Shown here in pieces: positions 35,388-48,000 of a stretch of DNA of 64,000 nt (its first letter is position 1; each line of letters begins with the position of its first letter). This stretch comes from Pseudomonas cremoricolorata DSM 17059 = NBRC 16634 (lineage in GTDB: Bacteria; Pseudomonadota; Gammaproteobacteria; Pseudomonadales; Pseudomonadaceae). Where the stretch lies: NCBI RefSeq assembly GCF_000425745.1, contig NZ_AUEA01000018.1, forward strand, positions 1 to 64,000, written 5' to 3'. The translations under genes were made by a program, and so were the position numbers. The notes under the pieces were generated by a model. The model ran no database searches. It saw only the letters and a list, made by a program, of their open reading frames with translations, and had not been told where the DNA came from.

Positions 35388-35770
35388 CATCGGTGCGCGT
35401 CGCCTCGCGCAGCCGTGTGCGGCGCACCTCGGCTCGTGCCCATCACCAGCAACAGGGCGCCGCCTCCAAGCACACTGGCCAGGTACAGGCACCCCAGCAG
35501 TCCCCAGCCATCCATGGTCTGGCCACCGGCCCAGGCGCCTAGAGCGATGCCGATGTTGAACACACCGACATACAGGGCGCTGACGATTTCCAGCGCCTGC
35601 GGCGCGCATCATCCAGGTCATCAGACCGACCGACACACCGCCATAGGCCAGCCCCCCACTTCGAGCATCTTGGTGGTCACGACCGAGAAGGTCGCAAGAC
35701 CCACGGCGAGTACGGCCAACCAGCGTTGACCGGGATGGAGGTAGGCAGGTAGAGCAAGGCGTATAGACAT
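35388..35770 (-). pseudogene. Decayed MFS transporter
   Basis: The reverse strand starts MSIRLALPAYLHPGQRW and gives one MFS-like first helix (LAVLAVGLATFSVVTTKMLEVG), then a frame break. A second frame continues LAYGGVSVGLMTWMMRAA and a third gives ALEIVSALYVGVFNIGIALG, which are late-helix MFS segments, ending at TGA 35388-35390. Most of the middle (perhaps 250 codons) is missing, so this is an internal deletion plus frameshifts. It belongs to the AraJ-like drug/sugar efflux type. It is directly downstream of the intact MFS gene on the same strand but differs from it in sequence. Confidence 0.8.
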
Positions 35771-35795
35771 GATCCGCGTTCCCAGGCAGGTGATC

Positions 35796-37004
35796 TTAGG
35801 CGGCGTCCGCGAGCGGTTGGTGCTGTGGGCGCAGGTGCAGATACCCCAGTAGTGCAGCGAGCAGCACCGCAGCGCCTGCGCACGCCGCAACCCTGAACCC
35901 GGCCTGTGCACCGTTGCCATCGACGACCTGACCCGCAACCGCTGCGCCCAGTGCGACGCCGACATTCAGCCCCGCGAGCAGCCAGGTCATGCCTTCGGTG
36001 ATTCTGCGTCCGGGCACCAGCCGCTCGACCAGCGACATGGCTACGATCAGCGTGGGTGCAAAGAACACCCCTGCCAGCAGCACGGCTGCCGCCATCGCGC
36101 CAATGCTGTCGATCATCGTCAGTGGCAAGGTGGCGGCTGCCGTCGCCACACCCCCGAGCAACAGCAGGCGCGGTAGAGGCACGCGCAGCTTGAGGGTGCC
36201 GAATACCAGGCCCGCCACACATGAACCCACGGCGTACGCAGACAGCACGACACTGGCCGCAGCCGGTTGGCCGACATGCGCGGCGAAGGCCACGCTGACA
36301 ATGTCCACGCTGCCAACGATCACACCCATGGCTATCATCAGCAGCGTGAGTAGTTGCACACCCCTGCGGCGCAACAGCGATCGGCAATCGTCGAGCGCAT
36401 CGAGGGGCGCCTCGACCGCTGGGGCGCTGGCCGTTTGTACCACCAGCGCCGCAACTCCGATCACCAGCAAGGCAGCGGCCGCCAACGGGCCGGCCTGGGG
36501 CAGCACAGCGACGGACAATCCTACCGACAGCGGCGGCCCGATGATGAACGTCACCTCGTCCAGCACGGTTTCCAGCGAGTAGGCAGTCTGCAAGCGCGGC
36601 TGGTCGCGATACAGCGCAGTCCAGCGAGCGCGCAGCATCGCCGACACACTGGGCATGCAGCCAGCCAGCAGGGCACCCAGGTAGAGCGGCCAGACCGCAG
36701 CCTGCCACCTAGTGCCTGTCAGCAGGATGGCGAAGCCCAGCACGCTGACCGCCGAAGCCCCGGGCAGCACGCGGCGCTGCCCCAGGCGGTCGACCAGCCT
36801 GGAAACCTGTGGCGACAACACGGCGTAACTGAGCACGAACAGCGCGCAGACGCTCCCGGCCAGGGTGTAGCTGCCGTGTAACTGGGCAAGCATGGTGATG
36901 ATGCCGATGCCGGTCATCGGCAGGGCAAGTCGGGCGAGCAGGCCAGCAAGGGTGAAGCGCAGCGTGCCGGGCGCAGCGAACAAGTCTCGATAGGGCTTGA
37001 GCAT
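35796..37004 (-). CDS. MFS transporter
   Basis: A 402-residue twelve-helix MFS protein. SRLVDRLGQRRVLPGASAVSVLGF matches the MFS A-motif loop (GxLxDRxGxR) between helices 2 and 3. It is divergent from a TetR regulator across a 136-base gap with a perfect dyad operator, the usual layout for a regulated efflux pump. Substrate unknown. Start ATG 37004 is followed by LKPYRDLFAAPGTLRF, which is typical of a class often annotated as drug transporters. Confidence 0.82.
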   Translation of the reverse strand: MLKPYRDLFAAPGTLRFTLAGLLARLALPMTGIGIITMLAQLHGSYTLAGSVCALFVLSYAVLSPQVSRLVDRLGQRRVLPGASAVSVLGFAILLTGTRWQAAVWPLYLGALLAGCMPSVSAMLRARWTALYRDQPRLQTAYSLETVLDEVTFIIGPPLSVGLSVAVLPQAGPLAAAALLVIGVAALVVQTASAPAVEAPLDALDDCRSLLRRRGVQLLTLLMIAMGVIVGSVDIVSVAFAAHVGQPAAASVVLSAYAVGSCVAGLVFGTLKLRVPLPRLLLLGGVATAAATLPLTMIDSIGAMAAAVLLAGVFFAPTLIVAMSLVERLVPGRRITEGMTWLLAGLNVGVALGAAVAGQVVDGNGAQAGFRVAACAGAAVLLAALLGYLHLRPQHQPLADAA

Positions 37005-37064
37005 GTCATCTCCAAAAAGCCAGGCCTTGCCTTGGGCGGGCGAGGCAGGAAGAATACGTACAAG

Positions 37065-37094
37065 GCGTATGAATAAAAGCCTATATTCATACGC
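37065..37094. promoter_or_regulatory. TetR-type operator between MFS and TetR genes
   Basis: GCGTATGAATA (37065-37075) and TATTCATACGC (37084-37094) are perfect 11-base complements with an eight-base spacer, in the middle of the divergent promoter region. It probably binds the adjacent TetR protein and controls both genes. Confidence 0.75.
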
Positions 37095-37140
37095 AGTGTT
37101 TGTAAATAATCATGCGCTTCGTATGTAAGGAGTTGGAACA

Positions 37141-37728
37141 ATGGTTCGTCGCACTCGCGCCGAAATGGAGGAGACACGTGCCAGCTTGCTGGCTACCGCA
37201 CGGCAGTGCTTCGCTGAGCTTGGTTACGCTGCCACCTCCATGGACGATCTAACCGCCCGGGCCGGCTTGACCCGGGGGGCGCTGTACCACCACTTCGGTG
37301 ACAAGAAGGGTTTGCTGGCCGCCGTGGTCGAGCAACTCGATAGCGAAATGGATGCGCGCCTGCAGGCCATCTCCGATGGCAGCGCAGATCCTTGGGAAGG
37401 CTTTCGTCAACGCTGTCACGGCTATCTGCAGATGGCCCTGGAGCCGGAAATCCAGCGCATCGTGTTGCGCGATGCGCGGGCGACGCTGGGGGGCGCCTCG
37501 CCTGACTCGCAACGCCACTGCATCGACTCGATGCAGCGCTTGATCGACAACCTCATGCAGCGACAGGTAGTGGCCCAGGCCGATGCCCAGGCCTTGGCGT
37601 CGCTGATCTACGGCAGCCTGGCGGAAGCGGCGTTCTGGATTGCCGAGGGCGAGGAGGGGGTTGCGCGGCTCGAGCGCTGCAAAGCTGCGCTGGACCTGCT
37701 GTTGCGCGGGCTGCTGGTGCGGGCGTAG
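37141..37728 (+). CDS. TetR-family transcriptional regulator
   Basis: A 195-residue regulator. The N-terminal helix-turn-helix is RASLLATARQCFAELGYAATSMDDLTARAGLTRGALYHHFGDKKGLLAAV, a strong TetR match. The C-terminal ligand domain resembles those of efflux-pump repressors. GTAAGGAG lies just before the start codon. It is divergent from the MFS gene and should repress it from the operator at 37065-37094. Confidence 0.9.
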   Translation: MVRRTRAEMEETRASLLATARQCFAELGYAATSMDDLTARAGLTRGALYHHFGDKKGLLAAVVEQLDSEMDARLQAISDGSADPWEGFRQRCHGYLQMALEPEIQRIVLRDARATLGGASPDSQRHCIDSMQRLIDNLMQRQVVAQADAQALASLIYGSLAEAAFWIAEGEEGVARLERCKAALDLLLRGLLVRA

Positions 37729-37863
37729 GGCTGCGAGGCAGGGTCAGACTGCGAGCCAACACCACGTCAGGCTGCTATGCAGCATCCGACAGAACGACAG
37801 CGGTTTAAAAAATTGGGATCGTCCATGGCTGCGGCGCTCGCGGAGGGCCCGCAGCCAGTGGAG

Positions 37864-37889
37864 ACCCGACGCCTGAGGGGGCGTCGGGT
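37864..37889 (-). terminator. Terminator hairpin downstream of metH
   Basis: ACCCGACGCC and GGCGTCGGGT form a 10-bp stem with a six-base loop, nine bases past the metH stop. There is no T-run on the metH strand. Confidence 0.55.
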
Positions 37890-37897
37890 GTTACCGG

Positions 37898-41605
<3,708 letters not shown>

Positions 41606-41779
41606 GGCAAACTACCTGGTCGGGCGGATATCAGAAGGTGCGGGATGATAGCAAAGTTGCACGGTTTTTAGACGAGCCGCGCTTTTGCATGAAACACGCT
41701 CATGTTCACGCACCCACGTCATTCAAGCGCTTTACTGTTCCCAATCGTGATGGCTTTCTAGAACCAGGATTCTCCGTAC

Positions 41780-44098
41780 ATGATGCATCGTTGTCGTTCC
41801 CTTGCCGGCGCCCTGGTCTGCGCCCTGGCCGTGCTGCTCAGCCCTGCGAGCCTGGCGGCCGGCCCTCAGTCATCGCCGGTGATTTCCTACACCCGTGACA
41901 TCCAGCCGATCCTCACCGAGAAGTGCGTTGCCTGCCATGCCTGCAACGATGCCGCCTGCCAGCTCAACCTGGGCAGTGCTGAGGGCGTGCAGCGCGGCGG
42001 TTCCAAGGTGCCGGTGTACCAGGGCGAGCGCAGCACCGCCGTGCCGACCACGCGCCTGTTCGTCGATGCCACCAATGAGCAGGACTGGCGCAGGAAGGGC
42101 TTTTATTCGGTGCTCGACCAACAGGGCGGCCAGGCGGCGCTGATGGCGCGCATGCTCGAGCTCGGGCACAAGACCCCGCTGACCCCCAACGCGAAGATTC
42201 CCGACGACATCGTGCTGGGCCTGAACCGCACCAACATGTGCCCGGCGCCGATCGAATTCGACGCCTACGCCGGCGCCCATCCCAGGGAAGGCATGCCCCT
42301 GGCGGTGACCGGCCTGACCGATCAGGAACACCAGACCCTGCAACGCTGGCTGGCGGCCGGTGCCCCGGTGGAATCCAGCGCGATCAAGCCAAGCGCCGCC
42401 GAGGCCCGGCAGATCGCCGACTGGGAGGCTTTGCTCAACCGTCCGGGGGCCAGCGAGGCGCTGGCCGCGCGCTGGTTGTATGAGCATTTGTTCCTGGCCC
42501 ACATCTATTTCCAGAACGGTGAGCGCGGGCACTTCTTCCAGTGGGTGCGTTCGCGCACCCCGTCGGGCCAGCCGGTCGATCTCATCGCCAGCCGCCGGCC
42601 CAACGATCCGCCGGGCAGCGATTTCTATTACCGCCTGGTGCCGGTGCAAGGGGTGATCGTGCACAAGACCCACATCACCTATCCGGCAAGCCCCGACAAG
42701 CTCGCGCGAATCAAGCAGCTGTTCTATGCCGGGGACTGGCAAGTGGCGTCGCTGCCCGGCTACGGGCCGCAGCGTCGGGCCAACCCATTCGAAACCTTCG
42801 AAGCCATTCCGGCGCGCTCGCGCTATCAGTTCATGCTCGACAACGCCGAGTACTTCGTGCGCACGTTCATTCGCGGCCCGGTGTGCCGCGGGCAGATCGC
42901 CACTGATGTGATTCGCGACAACTTCTGGGCGCTGTTCCAGGACCCTGAGCACGACCTGTACATCACCGATGCCCGCTACCGCGGCGAGGCCACGCCACTG
43001 CTGGCCATGCCCGGGCAGAACGACGACGTCGGCAGCGTGCTCGGCCTGTGGCGTGCCTACCGCGACAAACGCAACGACTACGAGATGCTGCGCCGCGACG
43101 CTTATGCCGACACACCGCCGCCCACCTGGGAAACCTTGTGGAGCGGCAACGACAACGCCCTGCTGAGCATCTTCCGTCACTTCGACAGCGCTTCGGTAAC
43201 CAAGGGCCTGATCGGCGACGTGCCACTGACCACCTGGCTGTTCGACTACCCGTTGCTGGAGCGCACCTATTACCAGTTGGCGGTCAACTTCGACGTGTTC
43301 GGCAATGTCTCGCATCAGTTGCAGACGCGGCTGTATTTCGACCTGATTCGCAATGGCGCCGAGGTCAATTTCCTGCGCCTGCTGCCGGCGAGCAAGCGCG
43401 GTGACATCCTCAGCGACTGGTACCAGAACAGCGGCAAGCTGAAGATGTGGCTCGACTACGAAGACATCGACACCAGCACTGCAAGTGCCTTGGGCATCGA
43501 CCCTCACCATGCCACCCGCGACTTCGGCCTCAAGCTGCTGCAGCGCACGGCCGGCCTCAACGTCGCGCCCGATCCGATCAACCGCTGCACCGGCGCCTAT
43601 TGCTCGCGCCCCGACCAGCCAGAGGCGTTGCGCAATGCCGAGCAGTCGCTCAGCCGCTTGGTATCGCGGCCGGCGGCGGGGCTCAAGGTTATCGGCCAGT
43701 TGCCCGAAGCGACCATGCTGCGCATCGAGCTGCCCAACGGCCAGCGCGAGGTGTACAGCCTGCTGCGCAACCGTGCGCACAGCAACGTCGCCTTCCTGCT
43801 CGGCGAGGCGTACCGCTACCAGCCAGGCCTGGACACCCTGACGCTGTACCCGGGCGTACTCAGCAGCTACCCCAACTTCATGTTCAATATTCCAAGCGAT
43901 GAGGTACCGGCGTTCGTCGATGCCCTGCAGAGCGCGCGGGACGACAAACAGGCCTTCGAAGCCATCGTCGTGCGCTGGGGCATTCGCCGCAGCCATCCGC
44001 AGTTCTGGGACTATTTCCACGACCTGAGCCGTTACATCGAACAGACCCAGCCGGTCGAGGCCGGGGTGCTGGACATGAACCGCTACGAGAACCTGTAA
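41780..44098 (+). CDS. cti: Fatty acid cis/trans isomerase
   Basis: A 772-residue periplasmic haem enzyme. It has an N-terminal signal peptide and a cytochrome-c-type site CVACH (residues 49-53), as expected for Cti, which converts cis-unsaturated membrane fatty acids to trans on solvent or heat stress. The long C-terminal body, including RPDQPEALRNAEQSLSRL, matches the family. The start is the first of two ATGs (MMHRCR); either may be used. Typical of the solvent-stress equipment of P. putida-group strains. Monocistronic. Confidence 0.93.
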   Translation: MMHRCRSLAGALVCALAVLLSPASLAAGPQSSPVISYTRDIQPILTEKCVACHACNDAACQLNLGSAEGVQRGGSKVPVYQGERSTAVPTTRLFVDATNEQDWRRKGFYSVLDQQGGQAALMARMLELGHKTPLTPNAKIPDDIVLGLNRTNMCPAPIEFDAYAGAHPREGMPLAVTGLTDQEHQTLQRWLAAGAPVESSAIKPSAAEARQIADWEALLNRPGASEALAARWLYEHLFLAHIYFQNGERGHFFQWVRSRTPSGQPVDLIASRRPNDPPGSDFYYRLVPVQGVIVHKTHITYPASPDKLARIKQLFYAGDWQVASLPGYGPQRRANPFETFEAIPARSRYQFMLDNAEYFVRTFIRGPVCRGQIATDVIRDNFWALFQDPEHDLYITDARYRGEATPLLAMPGQNDDVGSVLGLWRAYRDKRNDYEMLRRDAYADTPPPTWETLWSGNDNALLSIFRHFDSASVTKGLIGDVPLTTWLFDYPLLERTYYQLAVNFDVFGNVSHQLQTRLYFDLIRNGAEVNFLRLLPASKRGDILSDWYQNSGKLKMWLDYEDIDTSTASALGIDPHHATRDFGLKLLQRTAGLNVAPDPINRCTGAYCSRPDQPEALRNAEQSLSRLVSRPAAGLKVIGQLPEATMLRIELPNGQREVYSLLRNRAHSNVAFLLGEAYRYQPGLDTLTLYPGVLSSYPNFMFNIPSDEVPAFVDALQSARDDKQAFEAIVVRWGIRRSHPQFWDYFHDLSRYIEQTQPVEAGVLDMNRYENL

Positions 44099-44226
44099 GA
44101 CGAAGGTCGGGGAGGGCACTGACCTTTCCTGGCCTGTTGCGGTCGTATTGCCTGAATCGCCCTGACAGCCTGGTCATCGCGACCGGCCCGTCGGGGCAGC
44201 AATGCACCAACGACGCAGGAACACGC

Positions 44227-45249
44227 ATGCTGTATTCCCTTCAGGCACTGCGGGCGTTCGCCGCCTGGGTGGTGGTTTGCCATCACTTCATGCAGATCTT
44301 TTTCGACTTCCATGCCTCCGGCCCCATCGGCCGCCTGTTCACCGAACGCGGTGCGGTGGGGGTGGACATCTTCTTCGTCATCAGCGGGCTGGTGATCTAC
44401 CTCTCCACCCGCGACAAAGACATCGCGCCGCGACAGTTCATGCTGCAACGCCTGCTGCGCATCGTTCCGGCCTACTGGTTCTACACCGCGCTGATGGGCC
44501 TGCTAATGCTGGCCGCCAGCCGCTGGATGCCGCATCAGGTGTTCGAGTGGCAGCACCTGCTGCTGTCGCTGCTGTTCATTCCGGCCGAGAACCCGGGAGG
44601 CTACGGCATGTACCCGACCCTCAACGTCGGCTGGACGCTTAATTTCGAGATGTTCTTCTACGCGCTGTTCGCTCTGGCCTTCTTCGTGCGTCAGCGCCAC
44701 CAGCTGGTGCTGGTGAGCGTTGCGCTGCTGGTTGCCAGCGAACTGCTGGGACGTTTCGGTGTGCTCAGTACGTTCTACAGCAACAACATCATCTACGAGT
44801 TCCTGCTGGGTATCGCTATCGGTGTGGTCTACCGCCGCGGCCTGATCCGTGAGGGGCTGTGGTTGCCGCTGACGGTGCTGGCCGCCGCGTGCTACGCGAT
44901 CTACCACCTCGATGCCTCCAGCCGGTTGCTGCACTGGGGTCTGCCCAGCGCACTGATCGTGCTGGCTTTCATTGCCCTGGAACCGTACTTTCGCGGCAAT
45001 CAACTGCTCAAGGTGCTCGGCGACTGCTCGTACTCGGTGTACCTGATCCACGTGCTGGTGCTGTGGAGCGGCTGGCTGATCAGCCAGCGCCTGCAACTGG
45101 ACCCGTACCTGACCTTCGCCTTCTGCGTGCCGTTGATCGCCCTGGCGTCGTGGGCCAGCTATCAGTGGCTCGAGCGCGGCCTGTACCGCAAGGGCAGGGC
45201 GATGATGGAAGCGCGAGCCGAGGAAAACCGTCAGCCGGCGCTTTCCTGA
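44227..45249 (+). CDS. Acyltransferase family 3 membrane protein
   Basis: A 340-residue protein with about ten transmembrane segments. Family motifs are LQALRAFAAWVVVCHH at the N-terminus (with the catalytic-type His), FFVISGLVIYLSTR and GDCSYSVYLIHVLV near the C-terminus. It would O-acetylate a cell-surface or extracellular sugar. The gene stands alone, 128 bases after cti, and no polysaccharide genes are nearby, so the acceptor is unknown. Confidence 0.85.
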   Translation: MLYSLQALRAFAAWVVVCHHFMQIFFDFHASGPIGRLFTERGAVGVDIFFVISGLVIYLSTRDKDIAPRQFMLQRLLRIVPAYWFYTALMGLLMLAASRWMPHQVFEWQHLLLSLLFIPAENPGGYGMYPTLNVGWTLNFEMFFYALFALAFFVRQRHQLVLVSVALLVASELLGRFGVLSTFYSNNIIYEFLLGIAIGVVYRRGLIREGLWLPLTVLAAACYAIYHLDASSRLLHWGLPSALIVLAFIALEPYFRGNQLLKVLGDCSYSVYLIHVLVLWSGWLISQRLQLDPYLTFAFCVPLIALASWASYQWLERGLYRKGRAMMEARAEENRQPALS

Positions 45250-45319
45250 CTAGAATGCTAGGACTTTGTTCGTCGAGCCGGTTGGCGTACACTTGCCGGC
45301 AAGTCTGTGAGGAACTTCC

Positions 45320-45904
45320 ATGAGCGCTATAACCATTACCGACGCCGCCCATGACTACCTGGCCGATCTGCTTTCCAAGCAGAACACGCCGGGCATCGGC
45401 ATCCGCGTATTCATCACCCAGCCGGGTACTCAGTACGCCGAAACCTGCATCGCCTACTGCAAACCGGGTGAAGAAAAACCCGAAGACACCGCAGTGGGCC
45501 TGAAGAGTTTCACCGCCTACATCGATGCACTGAGCGAGCCGTTTCTCGAAGACGCGCTGGTCGACTACGCCACCGACCGTATGGGCGGTCAACTGACCAT
45601 CAAGGCGCCGAACGCCAAGGTGCCGATGGTCAGCGACGACAGCCCGATCAACGAGCGTATCAACTACTACCTGCAAACCGAGATCAACCCGGGCCTTGCC
45701 AGCCACGGCGGCCAGGTCAGCCTGATCGAAGTGGTCGAAGACGGCATTGCCGTGTTGCAGTTCGGCGGCGGTTGCCAAGGTTGCGGCCAAGCCGATGTGA
45801 CCCTGCGCGATGGCATCGAGCGTACCCTGCTCGAACGCGTCCCTGAGCTCAAAGGCGTTCGTGATGTGACCGATCACAGCCAGAAAGAAAACGCCTACTA
45901 CTGA
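45320..45904 (+). CDS. nfuA: Fe/S biogenesis protein NfuA
   Basis: A 194-residue scaffold protein. The N-terminal A-type-like domain lacks the usual cysteine set, and the C-terminal Nfu domain has the CxxC pair Cys152/Cys155 in GGCQGCGQ. It binds a 4Fe-4S cluster and delivers it to target proteins, especially under oxidative stress or iron limitation. Length is close to the enteric 191. A strong hairpin terminator follows at 45919-45949. Confidence 0.96.
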   Translation: MSAITITDAAHDYLADLLSKQNTPGIGIRVFITQPGTQYAETCIAYCKPGEEKPEDTAVGLKSFTAYIDALSEPFLEDALVDYATDRMGGQLTIKAPNAKVPMVSDDSPINERINYYLQTEINPGLASHGGQVSLIEVVEDGIAVLQFGGGCQGCGQADVTLRDGIERTLLERVPELKGVRDVTDHSQKENAYY

Positions 45905-45918
45905 GTGAGTAGCACATG

Positions 45919-45949
45919 ACGGGCCCGGCGCTTGCTGCTCCGGGCCCGT
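45919..45949 (+). terminator. Terminator after nfuA
   Basis: ACGGGCCCGG and CCGGGCCCGT are perfect 10-base complements around an 11-base loop, followed by TGCGTTT, 15 bases past the nfuA stop. Confidence 0.8.
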
Positions 45950-46148
45950 TGCGTTTCCGGCGGTAACTAGCAACAAACTGTTACTTTTACAAGCACTGCG
46001 ACAACAGGCCGCAGCCTGATTCCACGGGGCTTTGCGGCCGATCACGGCATTGCCCGGTGGTTGTGCTGGAGACGTCATGCAAGAATGCCCGCGGTTTTCT
46101 GGCCGACCCCGTCGAGGGGCCGGCACCTCCCCTGTAAAGGATGGTTCC

Positions 46149-46754
46149 ATGACTGATCTGTTGAGCCGGCGCGCCGTGGTCGCCGGAATGGGCGTCCTCG
46201 GGCTCGGCCTGCTGGCAGGCTGCAACCCGGCGCGCGGACTTGAATTCAAGTACGGCAAGAACATGAGCAACGAGATTCTCGGTCGCTCGTTCCGTCTCAA
46301 GGACCCGCAAGGCAACGTCCGTACTCTGTCCAGCTTCTACGGCAGCATGCCGATGATCTTCTTCGGCTTCACCCAGTGCCCGGCCGTGTGCCCGACGGCG
46401 CTGGCGCGCGCCGCGCAGATCAAGAAGCTGATGGGCCGCGATGCTGGCTTCTTGCAAGTGGTGTTCATCACCCTCGACCCGGAACGCGACACCCCGGAAG
46501 TACTCGATACCTACGTCAAGGCCTTCGACCCTTCGTTCACCGCGCTCACCGGCACCCCGGAAGAGATCGACCAGGTGGCGCGTGAATTCAAGGTGTTCTA
46601 CGAAAGGGTACCGGCGGGCGATACGTACACCATCTCTCACTCGTCCACCAGTTACGTCTATGATTCGCGCGGCACGTTGCGCCTGAGCCTGGGCCATTCG
46701 CTCAATGCCAAGGAATGCACCGAAGACCTGCTCACCCTGATGGAGATCTGCTAA
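46149..46754 (+). CDS. SCO1/SenC-family copper protein (lipoprotein)
   Basis: A 201-residue thioredoxin-fold protein. A lipobox LLAGC sets Cys25 as the lipidated residue. The copper-binding CPAVC motif (Cys77, Cys81) and His164 (ISHSST) are all present. SCO proteins load the CuA site of cytochrome c oxidase. The start ATG at 46149 is preceded by AAAGGATGG. The next gene, a PCu(A)C chaperone, overlaps by one base, so the two form a copper-delivery pair. Confidence 0.9.
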   Translation: MTDLLSRRAVVAGMGVLGLGLLAGCNPARGLEFKYGKNMSNEILGRSFRLKDPQGNVRTLSSFYGSMPMIFFGFTQCPAVCPTALARAAQIKKLMGRDAGFLQVVFITLDPERDTPEVLDTYVKAFDPSFTALTGTPEEIDQVAREFKVFYERVPAGDTYTISHSSTSYVYDSRGTLRLSLGHSLNAKECTEDLLTLMEIC

Positions 46755-47242
46755 TGGCTGTTTCGCTGCATTCGTTCACCCGTCGTCTGGCTGCCGTGGC
46801 GCTGCTGGGTCTGTCTGCCTCGGCCATGGCCGACACCACCGTCAGCGAGCCCTGGGTGCGCGCCAGCGTGCCGCAGCAGCAGGCCACCGGCGCCTTCATG
46901 GTGCTGACCGCCGAGCGCGACAGCGCGCTGGTCGGCGTGGCCTCGCCCGTGGCCAAGACTGTGCAGATTCACCAGATGACCATGAATGGCGATGTCATGG
47001 GCATGCAGCAGGTCAAGGTGCTGGCCCTGCCTGCCGGCAAGCCGGTGACCCTCGATGCCAATGGCTACCACGTGATGCTGATGGGCCTGAAGCAGCAGGT
47101 GAAGGAAGGTGAGCAAGTGCCGCTGACCTTGACCATCAAGACCGCCGAAGGTGAGACCCAGACCCTCAAGGTTCAGGCACCCGTGCGCGGCTTGACCGCT
47201 CAATCCCCCGAGCACGCTCACGACCACGGCAACATGCACTGA
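46754..47242 (+). CDS. Periplasmic copper chaperone PCu(A)C
   Basis: A 162-residue exported protein (signal ending SASAMA). Its copper motif follows the H-M-x10-M-x21-H-x-M pattern: HQMTMNGDVMGM then HVMLM. The C-terminus is His-rich (PEHAHDHGNMH). It passes Cu(I) to the SCO protein or directly to the oxidase CuA site. The ATG shares its first base with the SCO stop. A terminator follows at 47251-47276. Confidence 0.9.
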   Translation: MAVSLHSFTRRLAAVALLGLSASAMADTTVSEPWVRASVPQQQATGAFMVLTAERDSALVGVASPVAKTVQIHQMTMNGDVMGMQQVKVLALPAGKPVTLDANGYHVMLMGLKQQVKEGEQVPLTLTIKTAEGETQTLKVQAPVRGLTAQSPEHAHDHGNMH

Positions 47243-47250
47243 CCAAGCTA

Positions 47251-47276
47251 CACGGGGCCACACCGCTGGCCCCGTG
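47251..47276 (+). terminator. Terminator after the PCu(A)C gene
   Basis: CACGGGGCCA-CACCGC-TGGCCCCGTG is a perfect 10-bp stem with a six-base loop, eight bases past the stop, followed by GTTC. Confidence 0.75.
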
Positions 47277-47303
47277 GTTCATGCAGCGCCGCGTGAAAAT
47301 CGC

Positions 47304-47531
47304 CTAGCTACGAAAACGTGGCAACGGCCGGTCTTGCCTGAGGCTGGACAAGCGCTTGCGCAGCTGCGCCTCATCGGCCTCCAGGGCCCTCAGGCTGTCA
47401 CGGATCTTGCCGGCTGCGGGGACATCGCCCTGGCGGTCGATCCACTCGGCGATTTCCTTGCAGGTGCTGGTCAGATGCACCTGGCGCTGGTTCATCAAGG
47501 TGAGCAGGGTGTTGATCTCTTTGGCTGACAT
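47304..47531 (-). CDS. Small hypothetical protein, helical
   Basis: A 75-residue protein (MSAKEINTLLTLMNQRQVHL) rich in charged helix-forming residues, with no membrane segment or known motif. The ATG at 47531 has GGAGGA eight bases upstream on its strand, which supports a real gene. It is isolated: upstream is a gene-free gap and downstream is the convergent copper pair. It might be a short adaptor or DNA-binding protein. Function unknown. Confidence 0.65.
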   Translation of the reverse strand: MSAKEINTLLTLMNQRQVHLTSTCKEIAEWIDRQGDVPAAGKIRDSLRALEADEAQLRKRLSSLRQDRPLPRFRS

Positions 47532-48000
47532 GGCAAGTTCCTCCGGTCGGCCCAGACAGTGTAGCAGTGGCCTGGGCAAATGCTGCCCTGGGCGCGGGGC
47601 CGAGCGGCGGCTCGTAGTGGGCGCTGCAGGGGCTTGTTACAACCTCCCATCAGACCATTCCTACAATCTTTCCAGCGTTTACAACAGATTGTTCGAGCTG
47701 ATCGTCATCTGACACGCTTTCGGCGCAACCCCCTCCGTTCATCGCCTCATCCTCAATGCCTCGCCGGTGAACAGCGTGTGTGCCCAGCTGCGTGCCTGGT
47801 GGGTGCGGAAGATGCCTGACCGATGCGTACACATCTTGTTACCTCGCTAGGCCTGTCGATGCCGCTATCGACTCCTAGCGTGAAAGCGAAGGGCGTCCTG
47901 CCAGCACCGATACCCAGGCCAGAGCCTGTGCTCTGGCCTGCGCTGGCCGCCGCGTCGTGACGGGCGCCCACCTGTGTGGTCTGGTCAGGAGGATTTCGCC
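47532..48000. other. 469-base gap before the decarboxylase-like gene
   Basis: No gene supported. It holds the promoter of the small protein, a possible plus-strand -10 TACAAT (47662-47667) without a good -35, and a two-stem inverted repeat at 47845-47880 in the presumed leader of the decarboxylase-like gene. I see nothing else. Confidence 0.6.
47845..47880 (+). repeat. Two-stem inverted repeat in the leader of the decarboxylase-like gene
   Basis: CGCTAGG (47845-47851) pairs with CCTAGCG (47874-47880), and inside it GTCGAT (47855-47860) pairs with ATCGAC (47867-47872), giving a stacked hairpin 120 bases before the GTG start. No T-run follows. It may be a regulator site or an RNA leader structure. 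Confidence 0.45.

Noticed and set aside
41606..41779. Possible cobalamin riboswitch in front of metH
   Set aside because: The 174-base gap shared with cti has no recognisable B12-box or multi-stem architecture, and most of it may be cti promoter.
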